In this document: one piece after another, positions 18,310 through 26,339 of the stretch
How positions within the stretch are numbered: position 1 is the stretch's first letter
Layout of the letters: each line of letters opens with the position of its first letter
Assembly (NCBI GenBank): GCA_900167925.1
Contig: FUZM01000002.1
Location: 124,001 to 188,000 of the forward strand
Direction of reading: 5' to 3'
DNA length: 64,000 bases
From: Bacteroidales bacterium WCE2008
GTDB taxonomy: Bacteria > Bacteroidota > Bacteroidia > Bacteroidales > UBA932
Made by a program: the position numbers and the translations under genes
The notes under the pieces: model-generated
Told to the model about the DNA's origin: nothing
What the model saw: the letters and a program-made list of their open reading frames with translations, nothing else
The model's database searches: none

Positions 18310-20568
18310 ATGAGAACATACAGACTGACAATGGCAGTATTAGGGCTTCTGGCCGGCATCGCTCCGATGACGGCTCAGAAGCTTACTGATTATGTAAAGC
18401 CACTTGTTGGAACAGATGGATACGGGAATGTCTATCCAGGTGCCCAGATTCCGTTCGGAGGTATCCAGATCAGCCCTGATACCGATGACAATTTCTATGA
18501 TGCGGCTTCCGGATACAAGTATTCCCACAATACGATCCAGGGATTCAGCCTTACCCATCTTAGCGGCACAGGCATCCCTGATCTCGGAGATTTCCTGTTC
18601 ATCCCCGGTACTGGGGAGCTGAGACCAGCCTCTGCCTACAGCCATGACAAGGAAGTTGCTACACCGGATTATTACAGCGTCGTGTTGGATGATTATGGTG
18701 TAAAGGCAGAGATGACCTCGGGCCTGCGAAGCGGAATATTCCGTTTTACATTTCCGGAGTCCGACTCGGCCTTCATCGCCGTCGATATGGACCATACGCT
18801 TTACCAGAAATGTGTCTGGTCAAGTCTTCGCGTGGAGAACGACTCGACGATAACCGGATATAAGCTGGTTGACGGATGGGGACCGGAAAGGCATGTATAT
18901 TTCGCGGCCACATTCTCCTGCGGCCTGAAGGGAATGCTGTTCTATGAGGACGGAAAGCCCGTAATCTATGATACGATGCGCTTCCGCAGCACCGGTGAAG
19001 CCTGGGGCAGGAAACTGTCCGCCAGAATCGGTCTGAAGACCACGGAAGGCGAGCAGGTGACAGTACGTGTAGCGGTTTCCGGCGTAAGCCTGGAAGGTGC
19101 CCTGAAGAATCTCGCAGAGACTGAAGGGGAGACCTTCGACAGCCTTCATGAAAAAGGACTGGCTCTCTGGGAAGACGAACTCTCCAGATATGAGCTCAAG
19201 GCTGACCGCAAGACAATGGAGACCTTCTATACTTCTGCATACCATGCGGCGCTCCATCCATTCGTTTTCGAGGATGCTGACGGCAGGTACAGGGGACTCG
19301 ACAAGAATATCGCCACATCTGACGGGTTTACGAACTATACTGTATTCTCGCTTTGGGATACCTACAGGGCCTTCCATCCATGGATGAACCTGGTGCATCA
19401 GGACATCAACGCGGATATCGCGACTTCCATGCTTGCGCATTATGACAAGAGTGTCGAGAAGATGCTTCCGATATGGTCTTTCTATGCCAACGAAACCTGG
19501 TGCATGATCGGTTATCATGCGGTTTCGGTACTTGCAGACATGATTGTCAAAGATGTCAAGGGATTCGACAGGGAAAAGGCATACGAAGCCATGAAGACCA
19601 CGGCGATGAACCGTAATTATGACAAGCTTGAGGAATACCGCAATCTCGGCTATGTGCCTTTTGATACAGAATCCGAGTCGGTCTCCAAGACTCTTGAATA
19701 TGCTTATGATGACTTCTGTATAGCTCAGGCAGCGAAAGCTCTTGGGCATCAGGAGGATTACGAGTACTATCTGCAAAGGTCCCTGTCATACAGGAATCTT
19801 ATCGATCCTGAGACCGGATTCATGAGAGGAAGGGATTCGAAAGGGGAGTGGAGAACTCCATTCTCACCTCTCGATTACCAGGGACCTGGCTCAGTCAACG
19901 GCTGGGGCGACATTACGGAAGGGTTTACCGTACAGTATACCTGGTATGTCCCTCACGATATGCAGGGTTATATGGACATCGCCGGGGAGAAGAAGCTTCT
20001 TTCCCGACTTGACAGCCTGTTTACTTACGAGCTTCCTGAGGACATTCCGGGCGCTCATGATATCCAGGGCAGGATCGGTGCATACTGGCACGGCAATGAG
20101 CCATGTCACCATGTCCCTTATATCTACAATTATTTCAGGCAGCCGTGGAAGTGCCAGAAGAGGATCCGCGAGATAGCCGACAGATTCTATGGAAATACTC
20201 CTGACGCTCTCAGCGGCAACGATGATTGCGGCCAGATGAGCGCCTGGTATATGTTCAATTGTCTCGGAATCTATCCCGTCGCTCCATCGAGCAATGTCTA
20301 TAATATCGGTTCTCCATGCGTCGAAGCCCTTACCGTCACGATGACCGGCGGCAAGAAAATACGAATGACTGCGAAGAACTGGTCTCCTGAAAATGTTTAT
20401 GTAAAACAGCTGAAGGTCAACGGCAAGATCTGCGACAAGTCCTGGATTACCTGGGATGACATCAAGGATGGCGCCGAACTGGAGTTCGTAATGAGCCGCA
20501 AGCCGGCATACCGCCGCGCCGTTTCAGCCCAGGCAGTTCCGCCTTCTGTCTCAACCCTTGAAAACTGA
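18310..20568 (+). CDS. GH92 family alpha-mannosidase (second copy)
   Basis: A 752-residue secreted enzyme. The frame is open from 18214, but the ATG at 18310 gives a proper signal peptide (about 1-20, ending TAQ) and starts four bases after the BSP stop, so it is preferred. The family opening motif DYVKPLVGTDGYGNVYPGAQ is followed by the (alpha/alpha)6 catalytic domain with Glu597 in HGNEPCHHVPYIY and Asp638/Asp639 in GNDDCGQMSAWY. It is clearly related to the first GH92 but diverged along the whole length, so it is not a recent duplication; the two probably act on different linkages or in sequence. An internal segment (about 515-540) has no counterpart in the first copy. Confidence 0.95.
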   Translation: MRTYRLTMAVLGLLAGIAPMTAQKLTDYVKPLVGTDGYGNVYPGAQIPFGGIQISPDTDDNFYDAASGYKYSHNTIQGFSLTHLSGTGIPDLGDFLFIPGTGELRPASAYSHDKEVATPDYYSVVLDDYGVKAEMTSGLRSGIFRFTFPESDSAFIAVDMDHTLYQKCVWSSLRVENDSTITGYKLVDGWGPERHVYFAATFSCGLKGMLFYEDGKPVIYDTMRFRSTGEAWGRKLSARIGLKTTEGEQVTVRVAVSGVSLEGALKNLAETEGETFDSLHEKGLALWEDELSRYELKADRKTMETFYTSAYHAALHPFVFEDADGRYRGLDKNIATSDGFTNYTVFSLWDTYRAFHPWMNLVHQDINADIATSMLAHYDKSVEKMLPIWSFYANETWCMIGYHAVSVLADMIVKDVKGFDREKAYEAMKTTAMNRNYDKLEEYRNLGYVPFDTESESVSKTLEYAYDDFCIAQAAKALGHQEDYEYYLQRSLSYRNLIDPETGFMRGRDSKGEWRTPFSPLDYQGPGSVNGWGDITEGFTVQYTWYVPHDMQGYMDIAGEKKLLSRLDSLFTYELPEDIPGAHDIQGRIGAYWHGNEPCHHVPYIYNYFRQPWKCQKRIREIADRFYGNTPDALSGNDDCGQMSAWYMFNCLGIYPVAPSSNVYNIGSPCVEALTVTMTGGKKIRMTAKNWSPENVYVKQLKVNGKICDKSWITWDDIKDGAELEFVMSRKPAYRRAVSAQAVPPSVSTLEN

Positions 20569-20586
20569 TGAATTATTGATTTGAAT

Positions 20587-22053
20587 ATGAAATACTCTTA
20601 CTTAATACCGGCAGTCCTCGTTTCTGCCATGTTTATGTTCTCTTCCTGCGAAAAGGATTCGAAGGACCCGGACACACCTACAGTCTATACTTATGCTTCA
20701 GTAGCCTCTGAAAACGAGAATATCCCTTGCGGCGGAGTCATCTCTACCCAGTATTCCGATTCTCCTTACGGATCAGACATTAGCAAGGTAGTGGATAATG
20801 ATCCGGCGACCTCGTTCGTCACTTTCCACAAAGAGTTCTTCATTCTCTGGAGCGGCAAGAGGTCATTCGCCCTCAAGTCTTATTCCATCATGTCTTCCGC
20901 CGGCGACGGTACAGTCCCTGAATCATGGGTCCTTTCCGGCTCCAATGACAACAAGGCCTGGGTCCAGATCGACAAGAAGAGCGGACAGGTCTTCGGCGGC
21001 GCGAACACCCGCAAGGAATACAGGACTCTGTCTACAACCTCATATAAGTATTATAGATTCGTATTCACGACTACTTCTGCCAACACTGCAATCGCCGAGA
21101 TTGTGCTGGCTGACGGAGGTGTCGCCAATATCGACGACCTGATGTATCTTTCCCATGGCAGCACCCTGAGTTCCCAGACGCCGATGGGCGAGTTCTGCGA
21201 GAATCGCCACAAGACGACCGAAGAAGACATCGCATGGCTTGCCGATCCGAAAAACGAGCCTTCAGTCATCGGCGGAGACGGGTCTCTTGAATGGCAGGAT
21301 TATGATGTCACTCTTTTCCCGTTCGGCAGTCCTGTGCCGGCTGATGTCAACCAGCAGGCAATCGGAGACTGCTGCGCCCTTGCCGTATTCGGTTCTATGG
21401 CATACGTTTTCCCTGATTTCATAAAGGATATCATAAAGAACAACGGCGACGGCACATTTACAGTCAAGACATACGATCCTCAGGGAAAAAGTGTAGACGT
21501 AACTGTTTCTTCAAGGTTCCTGAACGGTGGAGTTACCGGCAAGAATGACGTCAGGACATGGTCAGCGGTTCTTGAGAAAGTTGTGATGAAATGGAATTCT
21601 GTCTACCACACCGTCGGCTCTATCGAAGGTATTCCTACCGAGTACACTTCTCCTATCTTCACCGGAAACGGGGAGAGTTTCGCCTTTGATTATGGCGTCC
21701 TCGATTACGCCCAGATGGAAAGAGTGGTTACAGTCATGCTCAATAAAGGCTGGATAGTAGTCGGAGGTTTCCACGTGTCTGACCAGATTATCGGAGACGG
21801 TCCGTTCAAGACTGTTACCGCTCATGCCTTCTCTTTCATTCTCGATGACCACACTTCTGCCAAATATGGAGCCAGAAACCCATGGGGATACTCGAACGGA
21901 ACTACGGATTATCCGGATCCATACGATGGAGTAGCTCCTATCGTCGATGACGGAAGGACTCAGCCGCTTATCGATCTTAGAATCTGCAACCCTGGATCCG
22001 CCCTTGACTTCAAGCAGAAATATCTGCTCCCTTATACACCACCATCATTTTAA
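20587..22053 (+). CDS. Lipoprotein with discoidin-like domain and calpain-like (C2) cysteine peptidase domain, copy 1
   Basis: A 488-residue lipoprotein (signal ending FSSC). Residues about 40-185 read as an F5/8-type-C/discoidin sandwich, with the VVDNDPATSF, ESWVLSGSNDNKAWVQID and YYRFVF patterns of that fold. Residues about 245-470 read as a calpain-like peptidase: PADVNQQAIGDCCALAV with the expected nucleophile Cys262, His413 in TAHAFSF and Asn431 in ARNPWG. The usual Trp after the nucleophile is Cys here. It begins 18 bases after the second GH92; a TTG at 20581 is a possible alternative start. Inferred role: a surface or periplasmic peptidase carrying a carbohydrate- or surface-binding module. 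The next gene is its paralogue. Confidence 0.75.
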   Translation: MKYSYLIPAVLVSAMFMFSSCEKDSKDPDTPTVYTYASVASENENIPCGGVISTQYSDSPYGSDISKVVDNDPATSFVTFHKEFFILWSGKRSFALKSYSIMSSAGDGTVPESWVLSGSNDNKAWVQIDKKSGQVFGGANTRKEYRTLSTTSYKYYRFVFTTTSANTAIAEIVLADGGVANIDDLMYLSHGSTLSSQTPMGEFCENRHKTTEEDIAWLADPKNEPSVIGGDGSLEWQDYDVTLFPFGSPVPADVNQQAIGDCCALAVFGSMAYVFPDFIKDIIKNNGDGTFTVKTYDPQGKSVDVTVSSRFLNGGVTGKNDVRTWSAVLEKVVMKWNSVYHTVGSIEGIPTEYTSPIFTGNGESFAFDYGVLDYAQMERVVTVMLNKGWIVVGGFHVSDQIIGDGPFKTVTAHAFSFILDDHTSAKYGARNPWGYSNGTTDYPDPYDGVAPIVDDGRTQPLIDLRICNPGSALDFKQKYLLPYTPPSF

Positions 22054-22095
22054 GACCAACCATTTAATAACACTATAATAATCAATCTTTAATCT

Positions 22096-23607
22096 ATGAA
22101 ACGGTCTTATCTTTATCCGGTTGCCGTCATTTCGGCAATAATGCTGGTCTCATCCTGCTCGAAGGATGATTCTGAAACTCTGGAATCTGTTGAATATCCG
22201 GAGGAAGTCTATACGAAATCAGGGCCTTCCGCCTCAATCCCGGATGGTAACTCAAACATGCCATGCGGCGGTACTATCTCAACTAATCATAGCGAATACA
22301 ATGGCCATACAATCGGGAAACTGGTTGACAACAGCAGGTCGTCATATTTCGCTACGAAAAACTACACGTATAATGTAATCTGGAGCAGCGATGAGGCATT
22401 CTCGCTCAAATCCTACATTATCTATTCTTCCGATTCCGATCTCAAGGTTCCTGAGAACTGGGTTCTCTCCGCTTCTGCCGATAATGTAAGCTGGGTCGAG
22501 ATTGACTCCCGTTCCGGAGTGAACTATACCGGACGCAAGGAAAGGAAAGAGTTCTATATCGACGACGATTACAACCATAACTTTTACCGGTACTATAAGT
22601 TCGAATTCCAGTCGTCCAACAGAAAAACTGCCATTGCCGAGCTCAAATTGAGAGAGATGGCCATGGCGCCTTCTGGAGAGGAGAACATCGACGACCTCAT
22701 GGGGCTCATCAGGGACAATACCTACAGCAGCGAGACTCCTATGGGACAGTTCTGCGAGGGACGTCACAGGACAACAAATTCGGACAGGAACTGGCTCGCC
22801 AATCCGTCCAAAGAACCTACCACAGTCATCGAGAACGGAGACAGCAGATGGCGTACCAAGAATGTCACCCTTTATCCTTTCGGGACTCCGCTTCCGGCTG
22901 ATGTCAACCAGGGTGGAATAGGGGACTGCAGCGCCCTTGCCGTCTTTGCTTCCTTGGCTTACCTTTATCCTAATTTCATTGAAGATATCATCACCAACAA
23001 CGGAAACGGCTCTTATACAGTCAAGATGTACGATCCTGAAGGACAGGAAGTTGATGTGACCGTTTCTTCTAAATTCCTGAACAGTTGCGCCAAAGGCAAG
23101 AATGAGGTCATCTGCTGGACTTCGGTTCTCGAAAAAGCTATCATGAAATGGAACAGCATATACCATTGCAATGACATGCTCGACGGAATTGCTACCGAGC
23201 ATACTTCTCCGCTCTTTGTCGGCAACGGTGAAAGCTTTGCTTTCGATTCAGGTGTCCTTAACTATAATGAGATGGACAGGGCGGTGAGAGTCCTTCTCAA
23301 CAGGGGCTGGCTTGTCATCGGCGGCTTCAGCGAGGAAGACGTAGTAATCGGCAACGGACCGTACAGGACTGTCAGCGCCCATGCATTCACTTTCGTTTTC
23401 GATTCCGGCACTTCTGCGTCTTACGGAATGAGAAATCCGTGGGGACGTTCCCATGGAGTCGATGAGCCGGATCCACGCGACGGAGTCGCTCCGATAGTGA
23501 ATGACGGCAGGACTCAGCCTCTTATCGATATCAGGACCTGCAATCCGGGAGCTGCCTTAGCTTATAAGCAGTCTTATCTGCTTCCATATACGCCACCGGT
23601 GTGGTGA
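22096..23607 (+). CDS. Lipoprotein with discoidin-like domain and calpain-like (C2) cysteine peptidase domain, copy 2
   Basis: A 503-residue paralogue of the preceding gene. The signal peptide ends VSSC. The discoidin-like domain (about 60-205) has KLVDNSRSSYF, ENWVLSASADNVSWVEID and YYKFEF. The calpain-like domain carries Cys278 in GGIGDCSALAV, His429 in SAHAFTF and Asn447 in MRNPWG. The distances Cys-His (151) and His-Asn (18) are identical to copy 1. The residue after the nucleophile is Ser. The copies share the C-terminal LLPYTPP ending. Clear sequence divergence shows an old duplication under selection. An AT-rich 42-base gap separates the two. Confidence 0.75.
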   Translation: MKRSYLYPVAVISAIMLVSSCSKDDSETLESVEYPEEVYTKSGPSASIPDGNSNMPCGGTISTNHSEYNGHTIGKLVDNSRSSYFATKNYTYNVIWSSDEAFSLKSYIIYSSDSDLKVPENWVLSASADNVSWVEIDSRSGVNYTGRKERKEFYIDDDYNHNFYRYYKFEFQSSNRKTAIAELKLREMAMAPSGEENIDDLMGLIRDNTYSSETPMGQFCEGRHRTTNSDRNWLANPSKEPTTVIENGDSRWRTKNVTLYPFGTPLPADVNQGGIGDCSALAVFASLAYLYPNFIEDIITNNGNGSYTVKMYDPEGQEVDVTVSSKFLNSCAKGKNEVICWTSVLEKAIMKWNSIYHCNDMLDGIATEHTSPLFVGNGESFAFDSGVLNYNEMDRAVRVLLNRGWLVIGGFSEEDVVIGNGPYRTVSAHAFTFVFDSGTSASYGMRNPWGRSHGVDEPDPRDGVAPIVNDGRTQPLIDIRTCNPGAALAYKQSYLLPYTPPVW

Positions 23608-23635
23608 TAATTATTTAACACATTAATAATCAGTT

Positions 23636-24904
23636 ATGAAATGCTACATTAAAATCGCCTTGACGGCGGTATTCTGCCTGACATTAGGTGGATGTGGCCT
23701 GACAAATCCTTACGAGAAATGGCTTGACGAATGTCAGGAGAATCCAGACCGGATCCGTCCTTCTGAAGTGAAGTCAGTTCTCTGCACAGTCGGGACCTGG
23801 AAAACCGATTACGAAGGAACAGATGTCTACTTCCAGTTCAGCAGGGACGGTTCTGTAAGCTCTGATTCAGAGATTCAGAAACTTGCCACGCATTCGACAT
23901 TCAATGTAATGTCCGTTTCTTCCAAGGTCGTTTCTCTTACGATCATAGGAGGAGGGCACCTTGCTTATGTCGACAGTAATGCCGAAGAGACTTACTTCGT
24001 TGATGAATACTCCGAAACATCAATTACTGTCAAAGGAAAAGAGAGCGGTGAGACTCTTGTGCTCGTTCCTGCTCCGTCAGAGGATTTCGAGGCAATCAAT
24101 GCATCAAAGGAGGCCCTTCTTGCGACCATGGCTGCAGCCAACATGTTTGCTGAGGCAGGTTACGGTACTTCGTCGGTCAGCGACGAGAACGGGTTCGTCT
24201 GCAGGTTTGCCATTTCCCCGGAAAAGTGTTCCATCCGGTTCGATATCATTGAGGATGGCAAACTGTCCCATCAGACTATTTCCATTTCGGTGGATGAGGC
24301 CGGAAATCTCCAGCTCGGTTCACCTCTCACGATCGGCGAAAACACCATTACCGGGCTTGAGCTCAAAGGCGCTAATGTGAAGATGGAAGGAGCTGAAGAG
24401 CTTAAAGTAGCACGTAATAATGTATCGAGGGCGTATTTCCTCAGCGGAGATTACAAAACCCATAAAATCAATTACATTGATGGCGTAGGTGATGGCGTCA
24501 AATATGTCGTTGATGAATTCATGCCTCATGACGAGTGGGAATTTATCGAATTCAACGAACGCGAGACAAGGCCTCTTGTCTTCTGTCCCCGTGAAGGACA
24601 TGAAAAGGATCATTATTGGTATGTTTTTTACGACAGTTTCAACGAAGATAACGGTCCTGTAGTTTCGAGCGAATTCAACGATATCATCTTCATGCAGAAA
24701 GCAGACGGATATATGCCATTTGATGACTGGGGGGTCGATATCTCCGATGAAGTCGAGAAAGACTTCCCTAAGTTCTTTAAGGGATATTTCGACAAAGACG
24801 GTCTTATCCTTGTATATCTGCCGGAAGGCGAAGAGTCATACCTCTGGCTTCTGAGTCCTACGACAGACTTCTGGATAAAATCTTATCATATAGACGAAGA
24901 CTAG
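23636..24904 (+). CDS. PUL-terminal lipoprotein of unknown function (DUF4302-like at best)
   Basis: A 422-residue lipoprotein: signal peptide with GGC giving Cys20, then NPYEKWLDECQ. The first 130 residues (YFQFSRDGSVSSDSEI, then a VSLTIIGGGHLAYVD strand, then ITVKGKESGETLVL) resemble the N-terminal pattern of Bacteroidota DUF4302-type lipoproteins, although typical members differ in detail. The remainder is beta-rich and acidic with no enzyme motif I recognise. It is the last gene of the locus, 28 bases after the second calpain-like gene and just before a strong terminator. By position it may be a surface glycan- or peptide-binding protein, the SusE/SusF slot. This is inference. Confidence 0.6.
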   Translation: MKCYIKIALTAVFCLTLGGCGLTNPYEKWLDECQENPDRIRPSEVKSVLCTVGTWKTDYEGTDVYFQFSRDGSVSSDSEIQKLATHSTFNVMSVSSKVVSLTIIGGGHLAYVDSNAEETYFVDEYSETSITVKGKESGETLVLVPAPSEDFEAINASKEALLATMAAANMFAEAGYGTSSVSDENGFVCRFAISPEKCSIRFDIIEDGKLSHQTISISVDEAGNLQLGSPLTIGENTITGLELKGANVKMEGAEELKVARNNVSRAYFLSGDYKTHKINYIDGVGDGVKYVVDEFMPHDEWEFIEFNERETRPLVFCPREGHEKDHYWYVFYDSFNEDNGPVVSSEFNDIIFMQKADGYMPFDDWGVDISDEVEKDFPKFFKGYFDKDGLILVYLPEGEESYLWLLSPTTDFWIKSYHIDED

Positions 24905-24934
24905 GAATAGTCGTCATTCATGTTGTGTTTATCG

Positions 24935-24963
24935 CGGACCGGATTATTCCGGTCCGTTTTTTT
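24935..24963 (+). terminator. Terminator closing the SusCD locus
   Basis: A perfect 9-base stem, CGGACCGGA (24935-24943) with TCCGGTCCG (24948-24956), and a seven-T run. It ends the long plus-strand transcript and touches the stop codon of the convergent LytTR gene. Confidence 0.93.
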
Positions 24964-25684
24964 ATCCAATAAACTTTTTTTTGGATTCTTTGTATTTGCG
25001 GGAGACGGGGAGTTCTTTGTCTCCCGTAATTACTGTTTCCGGGGAGCAGGGGCGGGTTTCGGCAATATTGACGAGAAATGCTCTGTGGATGCGCAGGAAC
25101 TGCTCTCCAAGAATGTTTTCCCATTGGGAAATTCCGGTCCTGTTACGGTACTCCTTACCGTCTTTTGTGATGATCCTGACTTCCTTGTCGCGTGATTCTA
25201 TGTATAAGATATCACTCTTCAGGACAGTGATCTTATTGTAATCCGAAGTAAAGGTTATTTTCTGCGTGCCTTGCGGAAGCTTTGCATCAAGATATTTCTG
25301 CAATCTGTATTCCCCGTATGCTAAGACACTGAGAATCAGTGCAATAAATACAGGATTAATCAGCAGGGGAGAGAGGATATCCTTAAAGACCGTATAATCG
25401 TCTCCCGGCTGATCCATATACAGGAATACAGTATGCAGCACAATAATAAGGAAAAGGGCCATCGAAAATACTCCCAGTATAATGAAAATGCTGTTTCTTG
25501 CACGGGCAGGGGAGGCTTCCCTGTTGTTTTTTGTCAGGAAGAAACCCAGCGCGATCGAGCAAAGCAGAAATATCATGCCTATCATTATGCCTTTCCATAG
25601 TTCATAATCAAGGCTGACAAGCAGAAAAGCTGTCGCAAGAATTGCGGCAATCCAATAGGTTACTATGATCAGTTTTTTCTTCAT
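24962..25684 (-). CDS. Membrane-anchored LytTR-domain transcriptional regulator
   Basis: A 240-residue regulator. Four hydrophobic helices lie in residues about 5-140 and a LytTR DNA-binding domain in about 145-240 (ILYIESRDKEVRI, then FLRIHRAFLVNI, the usual closing motif). No receiver domain is present, so it is a one-component membrane regulator. A longer frame to 25726 exists, but the ATG at 25684 is directly before the first membrane helix, and a CAAAAATA element (TATTTTTG on the minus strand) at 25695-25702 fits a -7 box just upstream, so the short form is chosen. It is divergent from the small ExbB-like gene, a plausible target. Confidence 0.85.
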   Translation of the reverse strand: MKKKLIIVTYWIAAILATAFLLVSLDYELWKGIMIGMIFLLCSIALGFFLTKNNREASPARARNSIFIILGVFSMALFLIIVLHTVFLYMDQPGDDYTVFKDILSPLLINPVFIALILSVLAYGEYRLQKYLDAKLPQGTQKITFTSDYNKITVLKSDILYIESRDKEVRIITKDGKEYRNRTGISQWENILGEQFLRIHRAFLVNIAETRPCSPETVITGDKELPVSRKYKESKKKFIG

Positions 25685-25860
25685 GACTACTGTACAAAAA
25701 TAGCTTTTTTTTACCGGAATACGCAACAGAACGGCTTCAAAACCCTTATTTCGGGGGATTTGACAGGGGAAACGGGGTATTCGACGATACGTTTTCCCTG
25801 GGACTTGCCTATCTTTGCATCAAGGAATTCCGAAACCTTTTTTCCAAATTTTTAAAATCA

Positions 25861-26196
25861 ATGACCATGACACTAGTATCTGTTTTCACTCTGTTTGTCG
25901 TAGGTGGCGCATTATTCATGTGCATCCTCACGTTGTTACTTGTAGCCCTTTTCTTTGCTGCCTGGAAAGCTCCTGCATGGGTAAAGGAAATCGGTAAGAT
26001 AGCATATATATTCGGTATCTTCTCATTTTTGATCTCATGCGCCCAGGCCGCTGCAGACATTCAAATGTGCGATGTTAATTTGGAGCAGTGCGTACTTGCC
26101 GGCGGACTGAAAGTTGCTCTGATCTGTCCGATCTATGGCTGCATCATTTACATGATCTCTCTGATAATCAGAATCGTTCAGAAACCGAGAGCATAA
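25861..26196 (+). CDS. Small membrane protein resembling the short MotA/TolQ/ExbB-like proteins of Bacteroidales
   Basis: A 111-residue protein with three hydrophobic segments (about 5-33, 48-66, 80-103). The WKAPAWVKEIGKIAY link, the LAGGLKVALICPIYGCIIYMISLIIR segment in two pieces, and the basic QKP tail resemble short Bacteroidales proteins labelled MotA/TolQ/ExbB, which are about a third of a full ExbB. No ExbD-like partner is adjacent. A TATCTTTG element at 25810-25817 is a likely -7 box. The gene is divergent from the LytTR regulator and is followed by a hairpin. Function is unknown; only the resemblance supports the name. Confidence 0.6.
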   Translation: MTMTLVSVFTLFVVGGALFMCILTLLLVALFFAAWKAPAWVKEIGKIAYIFGIFSFLISCAQAAADIQMCDVNLEQCVLAGGLKVALICPIYGCIIYMISLIIRIVQKPRA

Positions 26197-26220
26197 TCCT
26201 AATCTGACTGATAACTAAAA

Positions 26221-26262
26221 ATTCCTGCTGTCACCTGTTCAATGACAGCAGGAATCCTCATT
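26221..26262 (+). terminator. Hairpin after the small ExbB-like gene
   Basis: A perfect 13-base stem (26221-26233 with 26243-26255, arm ATTCCTGCTGTCA) and a 9-base loop, followed by a weak T-rich stretch. Probably a terminator, although the T run is poor. Confidence 0.7.
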
Positions 26263-26339
26263 TTCATTAAGTAGGGTACTGGAATTTATATTCTACTTAA
26301 CATAATATAAATTGTGTAACAATAGGCCCAAGGAGGGGA

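Noticed and set aside
18820-19776. Minus-strand frame of 318 codons opposite the second GH92
   Set aside because: Shadow of the GH92 coding sequence; no start context or domain.
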